NCBI GenBank assembly: GCA_027604505.1
Contig: JADIIX010000102.1
Coordinates: 64,001-79,845, forward strand
Direction of reading: 5' to 3'
From: Gonapodya sp. JEL0774
Lineage: Eukaryota; Monoblepharomycota; Monoblepharidomycetes; Monoblepharidales; Gonapodyaceae
DNA length: 15,845 bases
Part shown: one piece after another, positions 1 to 8,417 of the stretch
Position numbering within the stretch: position 1 is the first letter of the stretch
How the letters are laid out: each line of letters starts with the position of its first letter
Position numbers and translations under genes: made by a program
Notes under the pieces: generated by a model
Databases searched by the model: none
The model's input: the letters and a program-made list of their open reading frames with translations, nothing else
What the model was told of the DNA's origin: nothing

Positions 1-2905
1 CGGACAAACTGAGCCAAATGCTGGGTTGGAAAGATGATGAATCGACCTCGTCTCACCCAGAAGTCATGGTATGGGAGGAATACCAACACAAGATCTATAA
101 AGTCTTTGACGACTTCGAAGGGGTCACCGAAATCAGGGACAGCGACCGCATATGGATGCTTGAATGCGAATCCAAAGAGGATGTACTGAAGAGGTTGGGG
201 GGCGTCGCTGCTCCGAAGGTGGAGGAAAAGGCATTCCTTGAGGGGTTCGAAGCAGATATTTTGGAAACGCGGAAGACGGAGACCGCAGACGAAGGGGAGA
301 GCGCTCCCAGCAATTCAGACTTTGGAGTGCCGGGCGCATTGTACGATTCCAAAAAGACACCATACGCGGGCTCAATGACAGGGGTCTCCCAGAGTGTACC
401 GCTGTTCAAGACACTCACTTCGCTACGTGAGATATCGCAGATGCTGAAGCTGGATATCTTGCGGTCGCCAGTCAAAAGGCCAACCGTCAATATCCCGGGT
501 GTTTGCATTGTGGACCAGGGTTCAGGTGAAGTGAAGCCGAACTATGGGAGGAACCAACCGGAACTCTTTGGGTCTCCAATGGTTATGTCCTTACCTGCCC
601 ACATGTGGGTCAAAGTGCCACGGTTCAAGAACTCCACATCCAGCGATGTTAGTGAACTGGGACAGAAAATCGCCGGATGGAAAATATATCGCGAATTCGT
701 TCGACAGTTACAACGTTTCACTGAGAAGCAAATTGCAGCAGCTACTAGTGAAGAATGGGAGGGGGAAGGCATCCAAGTGCCGTTGGACGCACCAGAAACT
801 GGAGATCCTGTCGCAAGCGCAACAGATCCGATGGACGTTGATGGCCAACGACTCTCTTCTGATTATATCCCTCAAGTTCGTCTGGAAGATCAATATGGTA
901 CTCTTCAGGATCCCCCGGAAGTGCCCTACTTGGCTGCGGCAAGCGCTCACAACGGGAGGAGCTCGTCATATTCTGAGTTTAACGCATACGGTTACAGTGG
1001 AGGTTTTGCGGATCCACTGGCACACACAAAAAAATTTGATGACTCCAAAGATTCCGAAGAGGTTTGTTGACTTGTTTCGCCTTCTCTCCATTTGGAGACC
1101 CACAATAAAATTCCATCTTACAGGGTTTCGTCATCAAACCGCCATTCCTTGAAGACCCATTCATCTCCAGTGATGACATTGTTGTTCGTCCAGGGCTGTT
1201 TTCCCTTCGACTCGTCCGAGAGACCTCGGAGAAAGACCCTTCACCTATGTTTAATGGAATTATGGCGGACTCCCAGTCTAAGAAATCTTACGGATCTTAC
1301 GGATACTATGGACAGAAATGGAATGAATTCAGGTTATGGAAGGAATCGATGGACTGGTTCGACAACGGTAAGATGTATAGTCCGGTCCAAAACTGGGAGT
1401 TATATCAGGAAGGCAATGAGCAGGAAGTGGCACAAATTGAGGCTCTGCTATCAGGATCTGTGGTTTCTGACGAGGCGCCTGAGTGGATAGACTATTGCAT
1501 TGAGTTCCGGAAACACGACTTGCTCGTCAGTTCTTGGAAGCCTCGAGTAGCAAGGGAACTGTTTGGGGACCGAGCCACTTTCAAGCAGTCGGCTATGACA
1601 GGCCGATGGACCAAGTCCAATTTTTCGGAGTCTTTCCCAGTGAGTGGCTCCACAAGTTAACTCGGTGTGTATGGCCGTATAAGTCACCATTATACCACCA
1701 GTATCGACCGCTGCCTCAAGATCCTAAAATTGACTACTCGGCAAAGCGCGAAAAATCCCTGACTCTTCATGAATGCCTCCGGGAATTTACCAAGGAAGAG
1801 ACTCTCGGGGACGAAGACACTTGGTATTGTCCAAAGTGTAAGAACCATCAGAAAGTTCGCAAGAAGATGGACATTTGGCGCGTGCCAGATCAGGTAGTTA
1901 TTCACCTCAAGCGATTTTCCAATTCCGGCTTGCGGACGTATTCTTGGTCAAGAGGGGGAGACAAGATTGATACCTTAGTGGAATTTCCCGTTCGGTGCGG
2001 ACCTGTCATTTTGTGCGTTGCAGGCTCTGTGTACTCATGTTTGGTCGCCATTCAGGGGACTTGATTTGAGCCAATATGTCCTCAGTGCTAAGAGTTCTGG
2101 CAGTCCAGAAAACTCTCCCGATAGCGAGTTTGGCGCAACTCAACTTCTCGAGTCCAGTGAGCTCATTTATGACCTGTACGCTGTGTCTAACCACTTCGGT
2201 AGTATGGGCGGCGGGCATTACACTGCTTACGCGCAGAGTGCCGTGGATGGCCACTGGTATAAGTTCGATGACTCATCAGTGTCTCTTACAAATGAGGCAA
2301 ACGTCATGGTATGTTTTCCGGTTGTCGCTCAATTTGTTAATTTTCTTGCTGAGGCGTTGTCCCAATCATATATCCACCTACTTCAGACGAACAGCGCATA
2401 CTGTCTGTTCTATCGCCGCCGTGGTGCGCAAACACATCCTGCTCCTGGTCGCTTCTCCGATATACCCGAGGAAATACCGTATTCCCTCACACAAACACAA
2501 ACCGCCGAAACACATGTGGATGACAAAATGACTGGAATGGAGGAAGAGGTACCCCCACCATACACATCTTTCATCGGTGGTCACAATGGAATTTCCGGGT
2601 CGTGGTCAATAGATTCTGGCGTCAGATCAGGAGCTTCAGGCACCACGCCTGCAGTCACACCGTCCGCATCTATGGACGGCACTCTCGCCATGTCAGCCGA
2701 TGACGACTTGAACTTGGGCGCATCTGCAGACTATGAGAACGAGCGAGAGATTTACGCCCGAGCTGCCCTAAGTCCCTCCAAAGGTAAATCTGTCATCAGT
2801 TCCTCGATTGCACCCGAAGATGATTCGGTGTGGGACGAGGGCGCGAAAGGCGATATGATGGAGAGAGACCCTCGTGCAGAGGTTGGAGGGTCGTTAAACA
2901 TGTGA
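1..2905 (+). CDS. UBP12: Ubp12/USP15-like ubiquitin carboxyl-terminal hydrolase, 3' part
   Basis: Cysteine protease that removes ubiquitin from proteins (peptidase family C19). The reading frame is open from base 3, so the start and the catalytic Cys box lie left of the window. Proposed exons are 1-1061, 1124-1639, 1702-1994, 2056-2308 and 2387-2905; the introns are 62, 62, 61 and 78 bp, and joining them gives 879 visible residues in one frame. In order there is a ubiquitin-like insert ([15 protein letters not shown] near base 70), the zinc-ribbon half CPKC near 1830, the motif [11 protein letters not shown] near 1895-1926, then the His box with GGGHYTAY (catalytic His codon 2216-2218) followed by WYKFDDSSV, and AYCLFYRRR after the last intron. 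The tail of about 160 residues after this is rich in Ser, Thr and acidic residues and looks disordered. The insert and motif order fit the Ubp12/USP4/USP15 branch. The symbol is assigned by family resemblance, not by alignment. Confidence 0.93.
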
Positions 2906-3315
2906 CTCGTGGACGCCACTCTCGTTGTGATGCTGATTGGTTCGGCCTGGTTGTAGCTGCAAGCACCAGCATAAGGTGGAAGGGTTGGGGACTGCGTGTT
3001 CGTTGGTGGATGGCTTTGTACTGTCAGTGACATGATTGGTAGCAATGTTCGGTGGAATGTATTCGGACAGGTATTGATGCATTAGACAAACTTTGAAAAA
3101 TATAATTGGGAGGTCGTGGCACGTGTGCGTGAAGTGTGTTGTGAGTTGTGACTCGATACAAAGGAGCATCTTCCGACCTGGGGCAGCTACCATTCTCACG
3201 ATGGTTGAAGACGTGATAGATATGCATGACACCAGCGATCGGGAGCGCTCCATGATTGTGGTTCTCTTGGGTCATGCATGCCTCGCGCTTCATAGAAAGG
3301 GGCGTTCGTGTGGCA
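2906..3315. other. Intergenic space between convergent genes
   Basis: This 410-bp stretch separates the stop of the ubiquitin hydrolase (plus) from the stop of the gene at 3316 (minus), so it should hold both 3' UTRs. Several short overlapping ORFs cross it on both strands, but none has a recognisable motif or splice-site support. I see no clear repeat or RNA gene in it. Confidence 0.6.
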
Positions 3316-4299
3316 TCATCCTCCACCTGCTTTCTCCGCTGCTCTCCCCCTTTCCATTGCACGCCATCTGTCACGAGAGTACTCTAGCAATGCGGCAACG
3401 TCAGGGTTGCGTGCTGAGAGGAAGAGGTCTCGCTGAGGGTGATAAGCGAAGGGTGGGGGCGGCGCCAAGCTCGGCACTGTAGAAGACGAAGATGACGCAG
3501 ATGGGGAGGAAGGCCGATATGTGGTTGAGGCTCCCGGAGCGCCTGATTGTGGGGATTCGGAGAGCACGCTCTCCACAACAGAGGGTTCTGAAAGTCCAAA
3601 ACAACCCCGTACAACGCATTTTGCGATTTCGACTTTCTCTGCCAGTCTACAAGCTTCTTCGCCCGCAATGTGGGCTGTCCATTGGAGGGCCTCAAGCGGG
3701 TCGATGTGAGTTGGGCTTCTGAAGGGCTGGGAAGGAGGAGAATCCCCATCAGAGAGCGTAGATATGCGGCGAAGCAGGGCGAGGGAGCGGCGGCGCAGAT
3801 TCAGGAGATGCGAATGCAAGTTTGCGAGGGATGGGAGGTCGGAGGCTGTGGAATGTGTTGAGGAATCGGACATGCGGGTGTCTGGTTCATGCGTGAGATC
3901 TGAGTTCAGTCCGGGATGATCGATACCCCCTTCGAGACCTGCATCTCTTGTCAGCAAGGTCCACGCAGTTTTCTCTTGGGCCAGTCTGACTTTTCCGGCT
4001 AATCGATGCAGCAAGTCTGGGTGCAACACGAGAACCGCATCGAATGCCGCATCCGTCATCTCAGCAGCAACGCCATCGCCTCTACCATCACGTAAAAAAC
4101 GAGCCCGCACATCGACCCTCTTTGCGACGACGTACTGCAGGGCATCGTTGGTGACATCGAGCTGTTCCTTCAAGTTGAACAGGGCATCCATGCGATTCAA
4201 TGCGCGCTGGAGCGACGCATCACACAAAGGCACAGTTCGAACGAGAAGAGTGGCGAGCAATGCGTGTGCTGCGTCGGTTATTTGGACCTCTGATTGCAT
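3316..4299 (-). CDS. Hypothetical helical protein, 327 aa
   Basis: I do not recognise this gene. It is one uninterrupted minus-strand frame ending in TGA at 3318-3316. The frame is open back to a TTG at 4311, but the first in-frame ATG is at 4299-4297 (purine at -3), so I start there. The N-terminal 125 residues look alpha-helical, rich in Ala, Leu and Arg, with no transmembrane segment or signal peptide. Residues about 160-235 form a second helical block (LHSHLLNLRRRSLALLRR, then LEALQWTAHIAGEEA). A Ser/Pro-rich linker with a serine run (about 240-285) precedes a short basic helical tail (RDRWRAMERGRAAEKAGGG). Coding support is the long open frame and the alternation of ordered and low-complexity segments. 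It is divergent from the hydrolase gene at 4420, with about 120 bp between the two ATGs, so they may share a promoter. An out-of-frame ATG lies 19 bases upstream. Confidence 0.75.
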   Translation of the reverse strand: MQSEVQITDAAHALLATLLVRTVPLCDASLQRALNRMDALFNLKEQLDVTNDALQYVVAKRVDVRARFLRDGRGDGVAAEMTDAAFDAVLVLHPDLLHRLAGKVRLAQEKTAWTLLTRDAGLEGGIDHPGLNSDLTHEPDTRMSDSSTHSTASDLPSLANLHSHLLNLRRRSLALLRRISTLSDGDSPPSQPFRSPTHIDPLEALQWTAHIAGEEACRLAEKVEIAKCVVRGCFGLSEPSVVESVLSESPQSGAPGASTTYRPSSPSASSSSSTVPSLAPPPPFAYHPQRDLFLSARNPDVAALLEYSRDRWRAMERGRAAEKAGGG

Positions 4300-4318
4300 T
4301 ACTGTGAGCAATAGACAT
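4220..4318 (-). promoter_or_regulatory. Overlapping upstream ORF before the 327-aa gene
   Basis: An ATG at 4318-4316 with A at -3 opens a 32-codon frame ending in TGA at 4222-4220. It overlaps the start of the main frame (ATG 4299) in a different frame. If the transcript begins upstream of 4318, scanning ribosomes would meet this ATG first, which could lower translation of the main protein. It could equally be untranscribed promoter DNA. Confidence 0.3.
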
Positions 4319-4419
4319 GGTGAACCATAATTAATATGTATGCCCTACATTCATTTGTTCCGAACCTTTTTTCGAAAACCGTACCCAAAGACCGTTTAAA
4401 GTCGACTACTCTCCTCATC

Positions 4420-5563
4420 ATGACGTCTCCAATGTCGCGTACTTTTGTTCTCGTTCATGGTGTACGTGGAAGACCTTGAATGACTTCACGGTGAACCGTG
4501 GTTGCGATCCTGACTTGGACCGATTACGAATCTTCGCTCCCACGTATCAAGGCCTGGCACGGTGCATGGTGCTGGTCTCGGCTTGTACCTTTCCTCTCCC
4601 GGTATGGCCGTGTTATAACACCGGACATGCCTGGTGCAGGAGCGTCAACGATAGACCCTTCCACTGTCACCCTGTCGGATCAAGTCCACGTTTTATTGGA
4701 TATTATCGATGCCCTCCCGGACTCCGAAAGAATCGTGCTGGCCGCGCATTCGGCCGGTGGTGCTCGTGAGGATCAACCCGACCTACTTGAACGGACGTTC
4801 TCGGAGAATGTGAATATGCTCATCACTGTCTTCTCTCCCTGTTCCAAATTTTAGCTATCACGGCCGCCGCGCACCAGCGACCCACTCGCATTGAACGGCT
4901 CGTTTACATCACCTCGTTTGCACTCGAGTCGGGTCAGTCCTTGACAAAGGCGAGTGCAAAAGACAAGGAGAGCGTACTGAACAAAGAGATGGTGATGAGC
5001 AAAGATCGAAAGACAATAAAACTGAGAGATGTTGAGGTACGCAGTGGTTTTGTGTGGGAGCTTACTTATGGGGTGGGTAACGATAACTTCATCAGACTGC
5101 CATTCCAGTCCTCTACAATGACCTTGAAGACCGTGATGCGCGATATTGTTTCTGGCGTCTCACACCTCAACCCTCCGCTGTTTTCCGAGAGCCCGTTGTA
5201 ACCTCTGCTGACACGTGGGGACAGATTCCTAAAACTTTCGTAGTCTGCACGTTGGATCGCGCCATAGGCCCAATTGCACAACGTGAAATGTCACGGAGAG
5301 TATGTGGATGCAAACCCATGACCTACTCCCAAGCAATGAGTACTATGGATGGACACTTGGGGAATGTGGAGTTAGAACTCAAGACAGGTCATAGTCCAAT
5401 GGTGTGTTTGCTTAGAACTTGGTTGCTGCAACCCTGTGTGGCTTATTCTAAACATAAACTCCGCTTGCACCTTGGTTCTTTGCATCAGGTTAACCGCCCC
5501 GCAGAGCTTGCTCGACTGATGGTAGTGGGCCTCGAAGGAGGGCGCTTGTTGGCAATGCTGTAA
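4420..5563 (+). CDS. Alpha/beta hydrolase, hydroxynitrile lyase/esterase type
   Basis: Predicted small soluble alpha/beta hydrolase; substrate unknown (ester hydrolysis or cyanohydrin cleavage are known in the family). Proposed exons: 4420-4461, 4552-4765, 4855-5036, 5096-5299, 5372-5401 and 5489-5563, giving 248 aa, close to the usual 255-270. Evidence: FVLVHG joined by splicing to AWHGAWCW (oxyanion-hole region), the nucleophile elbow AAHSAGG (Ser81), CTLDRAI (acid Asp200) and TGHSP (His221), in the family's order and spacing. After Ser81 comes PITAAAHQRP and then LVYITSF, as is typical. Weak points: the first intron ends in AAG, and the intron at 5300-5371 leaves a 30-bp exon. That region is also open, and leaving it unspliced gives 272 aa. 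The elbow starts with Ala rather than Gly. The ATG at 4420 is the only one that gives the N-terminal strand; a second in-frame ATG follows at residue 5. Confidence 0.87.
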
Positions 5564-5606
5564 CAAGATTGACAGAACAATGCCGGTTTATGTCCCTGTG
5601 TATACT

Positions 5607-5612
5607 TTTATT
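5607..5612 (-). terminator. Possible polyadenylation signal AATAAA
   Basis: AATAAA reads on the minus strand about 53 bases downstream of the TGA at 5667-5665. The place is right for the 3' end of the minus-strand locus at 5665-6146 and is modest support for that locus being, or having been, a gene. A six-base match in AT-rich DNA can occur by chance. Confidence 0.3.
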
Positions 5613-5664
5613 AATCATGTGGTGAGGTCACAATTATGACATCTTACCGGCAGAGGTCTTGTCA

Positions 5665-6146
5665 TCACAGATTGACCTGGTTCAACGTCTCCAAAACGTC
5701 AGAAGTGTGTTTCTGATGTGTGTACGGTTCCGAGTAGATAAGGCAGAGGGAAAGAGTGTAGTGGTCTTTGCCCTTGGACTTGGATATTAAAAATATCTTT
5801 TTGACATAGCCCAACGGGGAGCTCATGGAGTTTAAATCCGCTTTCGTCCATGGCGATCTAAGAGTACCCATGGGTAGACGTCTCATCATCTGTTCCTGAA
5901 AAGCTTCGATTTCGTTCCCTCTCCCAGATGACTGCAACACATAGAGAGTGTGTTCCTGGTGATGTCATTTCTCCACAGAACGTTGCTGATAATACTCTGC
6001 TGAGTTATCTCAATCCCAAAGGCGTCAGAAACCAATGGAGCTGCATAGAATTGTCGGCGTGAGGGATCAGCGATCATCCACCGGCAAATCTGAACAAGCG
6101 TGTCTTGATCGGATCCAAAGCCTTGGATCCCCTTGCCGTGCCACAC
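5665..6146 (-). pseudogene. Coding-like minus-strand locus with broken frame
   Basis: Two minus-strand frames overlap here and read like one protein. The upstream frame (from about 6146) gives KGIQGFGSDQDTLVQI and continues to SNVLWRNDITR near 5956. The downstream frame (about 5955 to stop 5665) starts with EHTLYVLQSSGRGNE and runs about 96 residues. The switch falls in CTCTCT near 5941-5948, where two extra bases would explain it. The alternative is an intron ending at CACCAG (5956), for which I find no good donor. No ATG opens the upstream frame: it starts at GTG after an in-frame TGA, so a 5' exon is missing or lost. A GTAAGT near 6188 could be the donor of such an exon. The first segment faintly resembles an annexin repeat, but the rest does not. 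A polyadenylation-like signal follows at 5612-5607. It could be a decayed gene, a sequencing error or an unresolved multi-exon gene. Confidence 0.4.
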
Positions 6147-6302
6147 TTGGGTTCCTCACCTGCTCCGCACGGGCAGTCTCAACCAACTTACTGATACTGA
6201 CGAAGAAAATACCGCAGCTATTTTGAGGCTGAAGACTTCGTCACTCCATCGAGTTGGAGCTCCGTCCCGATCACTTCACAATTCGATCACCACCCTCCTG
6301 CA

Positions 6303-6997
6303 ATGAATGCCACCGGTTCCACTCCTGTTACCCCTTTCACCCCCAGCGAAGCACACATGCAGCTCGCTATAGATATAGGGAAAAAGAACCCCCGATTTCC
6401 TTTTGGATCCGTTATCGTTGATGTGAGAACTGGGGAAGTCGTGGGGACGGGATTGAACCAGAATTCCCGCGACCCTACTAATCACGGAGAGGTCAATGCC
6501 ATTCGCAATCTCATTGCATCGACCCTTGCTGCCAACGACGCATTACCGGACTTCGACAATCTCGCCATATATACAACCGCGGAACCGTGCATTATGTGCT
6601 GCGGAAGTATCATGCGGTGTGGTAAGTTGGCTTTACCTTTTAGTTCGTCAAAGGAACGTGGCTGAAACTTGATTCCCACGCTCAATTAACTACGCTCAAG
6701 GTTTCCGTTCAGTTGTTTATGGCGCTTCTATTCCATTTCTCCGCTCCCGAGGGTATATGCAGACTTTGATTCCATGTTCGGAAGTTGTGGCCCGTTCGGA
6801 GGGGTTCAAATGTGGGGTGTGCACCCTAGAGGATGGAATCATCAAGGTGCGTCGCGTTGGCACTGACCGGTATTGTGGTTGGTGACTTCTTGTCGCGATG
6901 AATAACGGAATTCTCTTGTTGTGCTCTGCTTTGTCAGTTTATGGAGAAAGAATGCGAGGCAATATTCCCAGAGAACGTTGGAACTTACCGAGGATAA
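6303..6997 (+). CDS. CMP/guanine-deaminase-like zinc enzyme, copy 1
   Basis: Member of the cytidine/deoxycytidylate deaminase fold, which removes an amino group from a base or nucleoside using zinc-bound water. The exact substrate (guanine, cytosine or another) cannot be read from the sequence. Exons 6303-6621, 6701-6846 and 6938-6997 (introns 79 and 91 bp, donors GTAAGT and GTGCGT) give 174 aa, usual for small members such as bacterial guanine deaminase. His61-Gly-Glu63 is the first zinc/catalytic motif, with Gly where many relatives have Ala. EPCIMC (Cys96, Cys99) supplies the other two zinc ligands. After the first intron comes GFRSVVYGASIPFL and then PCSEVVARS, and the short last exon ends in FPENVGTYRG. 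The ATG at 6303 is followed by a Thr/Pro-rich leader before the first helix. There is no targeting signal, so it is probably cytosolic. It is followed on the same strand by a paralogue. Confidence 0.93.
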
Positions 6998-7110
6998 TGT
7001 AAACCAGTACTCCAGAAGAACAAGATCTCCTGAAGTGAGAGATTCGTGTTACAAATACATTTTATTGACTAGCTAATACAGATTCCCCCCCTCTCTCTTT
7101 TCTCCTACTC

Positions 7111-7200
7111 CGCTCCACGTCCTCGTCGCAGTGTGGCAGCGGACGAGACTCTGCATGTACGCACGCACCTCACTCCACGTCCTCGTCGCAGCACGGCAGC
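7111..7200. repeat. 30-bp direct repeat, 60-bp period
   Basis: Bases 7111-7140 recur at 7171-7200 with 26 of 30 identical. Both share the 19-base core CTCCACGTCCTCGTCGCAG, at 7113-7131 and 7173-7191, and end in GGCAGC. The copies start exactly 60 bases apart with unrelated sequence between. They lie upstream of deaminase copy 2 and could be paired regulatory sites or leftovers of a local duplication. Confidence 0.75.
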
Positions 7201-7208
7201 TCACGTGA
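7201..7208. promoter_or_regulatory. Palindromic E-box-like site TCACGTGA
   Basis: A perfect 8-bp palindrome with the CACGTG core recognised by bHLH factors in fungi. It lies directly after the second copy of the direct repeat and about 410 bp upstream of the ATG of deaminase copy 2. The core is short, so this is only suggestive. Confidence 0.3.
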
Positions 7209-7383
7209 ACTTCGCAGTCTGTGGGCCTCTGTCGTTCCCGCCCGCCTGTCCCTTGATCGGCGATGTACTTTGTTTGATTGCTTTCTTTGTTGTTTTATTT
7301 GGGTTGCTCGGGGATTTCACGCAAATCATACATAGTTAACGGGGTTTGTTTAGATTTCTACATTGGCCTTGTAGCTTGCATAG

Positions 7384-7390
7384 TATAAAA
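7384..7390 (+). promoter_or_regulatory. TATA-like element
   Basis: TATAAAA lies about 227 bp upstream of the ATG of deaminase copy 2. If used, it would imply a 5' leader of roughly 150-200 bases. No other plausible core-promoter motif was found nearer the start. The call rests on the motif alone. Confidence 0.35.
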
Positions 7391-7616
7391 TGGTGTGGAG
7401 ACCTCGCCCTCTTCAGCGACACCATTGTCGGTCGATCGTACATAGATGCGGGGACAGTGAGGAGCCACCAGGCAGCTCCTCGCACAATCGCTTCCCCCCA
7501 TCAAATTGTTCAGCACAAGCCCCAGTCTCCAGCCCGATCAGGTTTTTTTCGCCACCGAGCATATCTACGGACAAAGAAAGAGAGGATCGTCACAGAGCCA
7601 AATCGTCAGACCCCAA

Positions 7617-8353
7617 ATGACGGCAGAACCCATCACTTCGGCTGTTGAGCCTTTCTTCCCCTCCGAGTCCCATATGCGTCTCGCAATTGAAACGGGCAAA
7701 AAAAATCCGAAATACCCTTTCGGATCAGTCATTGTCAATGTAAAAAGCGGGGAAGTCATTTGTGTTGGCTTGAACAACGGTCTAGTGGATCCCATGGAGC
7801 ATGGGGAGGTGAGAAAGAGAATGACTCTCTATATTATGCTTCAAAGAGAGGTTCACCTCGTCCATCTTTTGTGTGAAGGTCAACTGTATACGAAATCTCT
7901 TGCAGAAAGAGCAGGGTGCGTTCCTACCCGATTTCAATAATCTCGCCATTTACACAACAGCAGAGCCGTGCGTCATGTGCACAGGAAGCATACTGTGGTG
8001 TGGTACGTGTGTTCAAAGATCCACCTTTACCGGTTGATTCAGGCCTTCGGTTGCCTTAGGCTTCCGCTCAGTGGTTTATGGGGCGTCCATTCAGTTCCTC
8101 AGAGATCGGGGCTACAGCCAAATCATGGTACCTTGCAAGGAGATGGTGGCTCGGGCGGAAGGATTCACATGTGGTGTGGCGACGAGGATAGACGGAGTAG
8201 TGCAGGTAGAAATCGAATGTCGATTGCGAACATAGTCTGTACGGGGAACTCACGCTTTCGTGCCTGGCTTTTTCACCACTACCTTGCCGAGCATAGTTTA
8301 TGCAAAAGGAGTGCGAGGACATATTCCCTGCAGACGTCAACACGGCGTTGTGA
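7617..8353 (+). CDS. CMP/guanine-deaminase-like protein, copy 2 (shortened core)
   Basis: Tandem paralogue of the gene at 6303. Proposed exons 7617-7808, 7906-8002, 8060-8205 and 8297-8353 (introns 97, 57 and 91 bp) give 163 aa. The last two introns match the copy 1 intron positions and phases, and exon 3 is 146 bp like its counterpart. Conserved parts are YPFGSVIVNVKSGEV, His62-Gly-Glu64, EPCVMC (Cys86, Cys89), GFRSVVYGASIQFL and KECEDIFP. The extra first intron falls directly after HGE, and the spliced protein continues with KEQGAFLPDF, where copy 1 has 21 residues from V64 to F84. So 11 residues of the helix after the zinc motif are missing, and the intron itself does not encode them. This may harm catalysis, and the gene could be inactive despite an intact frame. 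The ATG at 7617 is the first in frame. It converges on the glycosyltransferase gene, 64 bp away. Confidence 0.82.
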
Positions 8354-8417
8354 GCATTAAAGGTACTGATGTATTCGTTTCAAAAAAAAAATAGCACAAA
8401 TGCAAGCTTCGAAACAT

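Larger units (their letters stand above)
6998..7616. other. Spacer between the two deaminase genes
   Basis: This 619-bp stretch should hold the 3' UTR of deaminase copy 1 and the promoter and 5' leader of copy 2. It contains a pyrimidine tract near 7085-7115, a 30-bp direct repeat 60 bp apart, an 8-bp palindrome with an E-box core, and a TATA-like element (listed separately). The frame of copy 2 is open upstream to about 7506, but only from a TTG. I see no further gene. Confidence 0.6.

Noticed and set aside
5886-6146. Calling the minus-strand locus an annexin outright
   Set aside because: Only one short segment (GFGSDQDTL) resembles an annexin repeat. The following 90 or so residues do not, so the name would overstate the evidence.
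4420-8353. A specialised-metabolism gene cluster of hydrolase and deaminases
   Set aside because: There is no backbone enzyme, transporter, P450 or regulator nearby, and neighbouring genes (deubiquitinase, glycosyltransferase, RING ligase) look like housekeeping functions.
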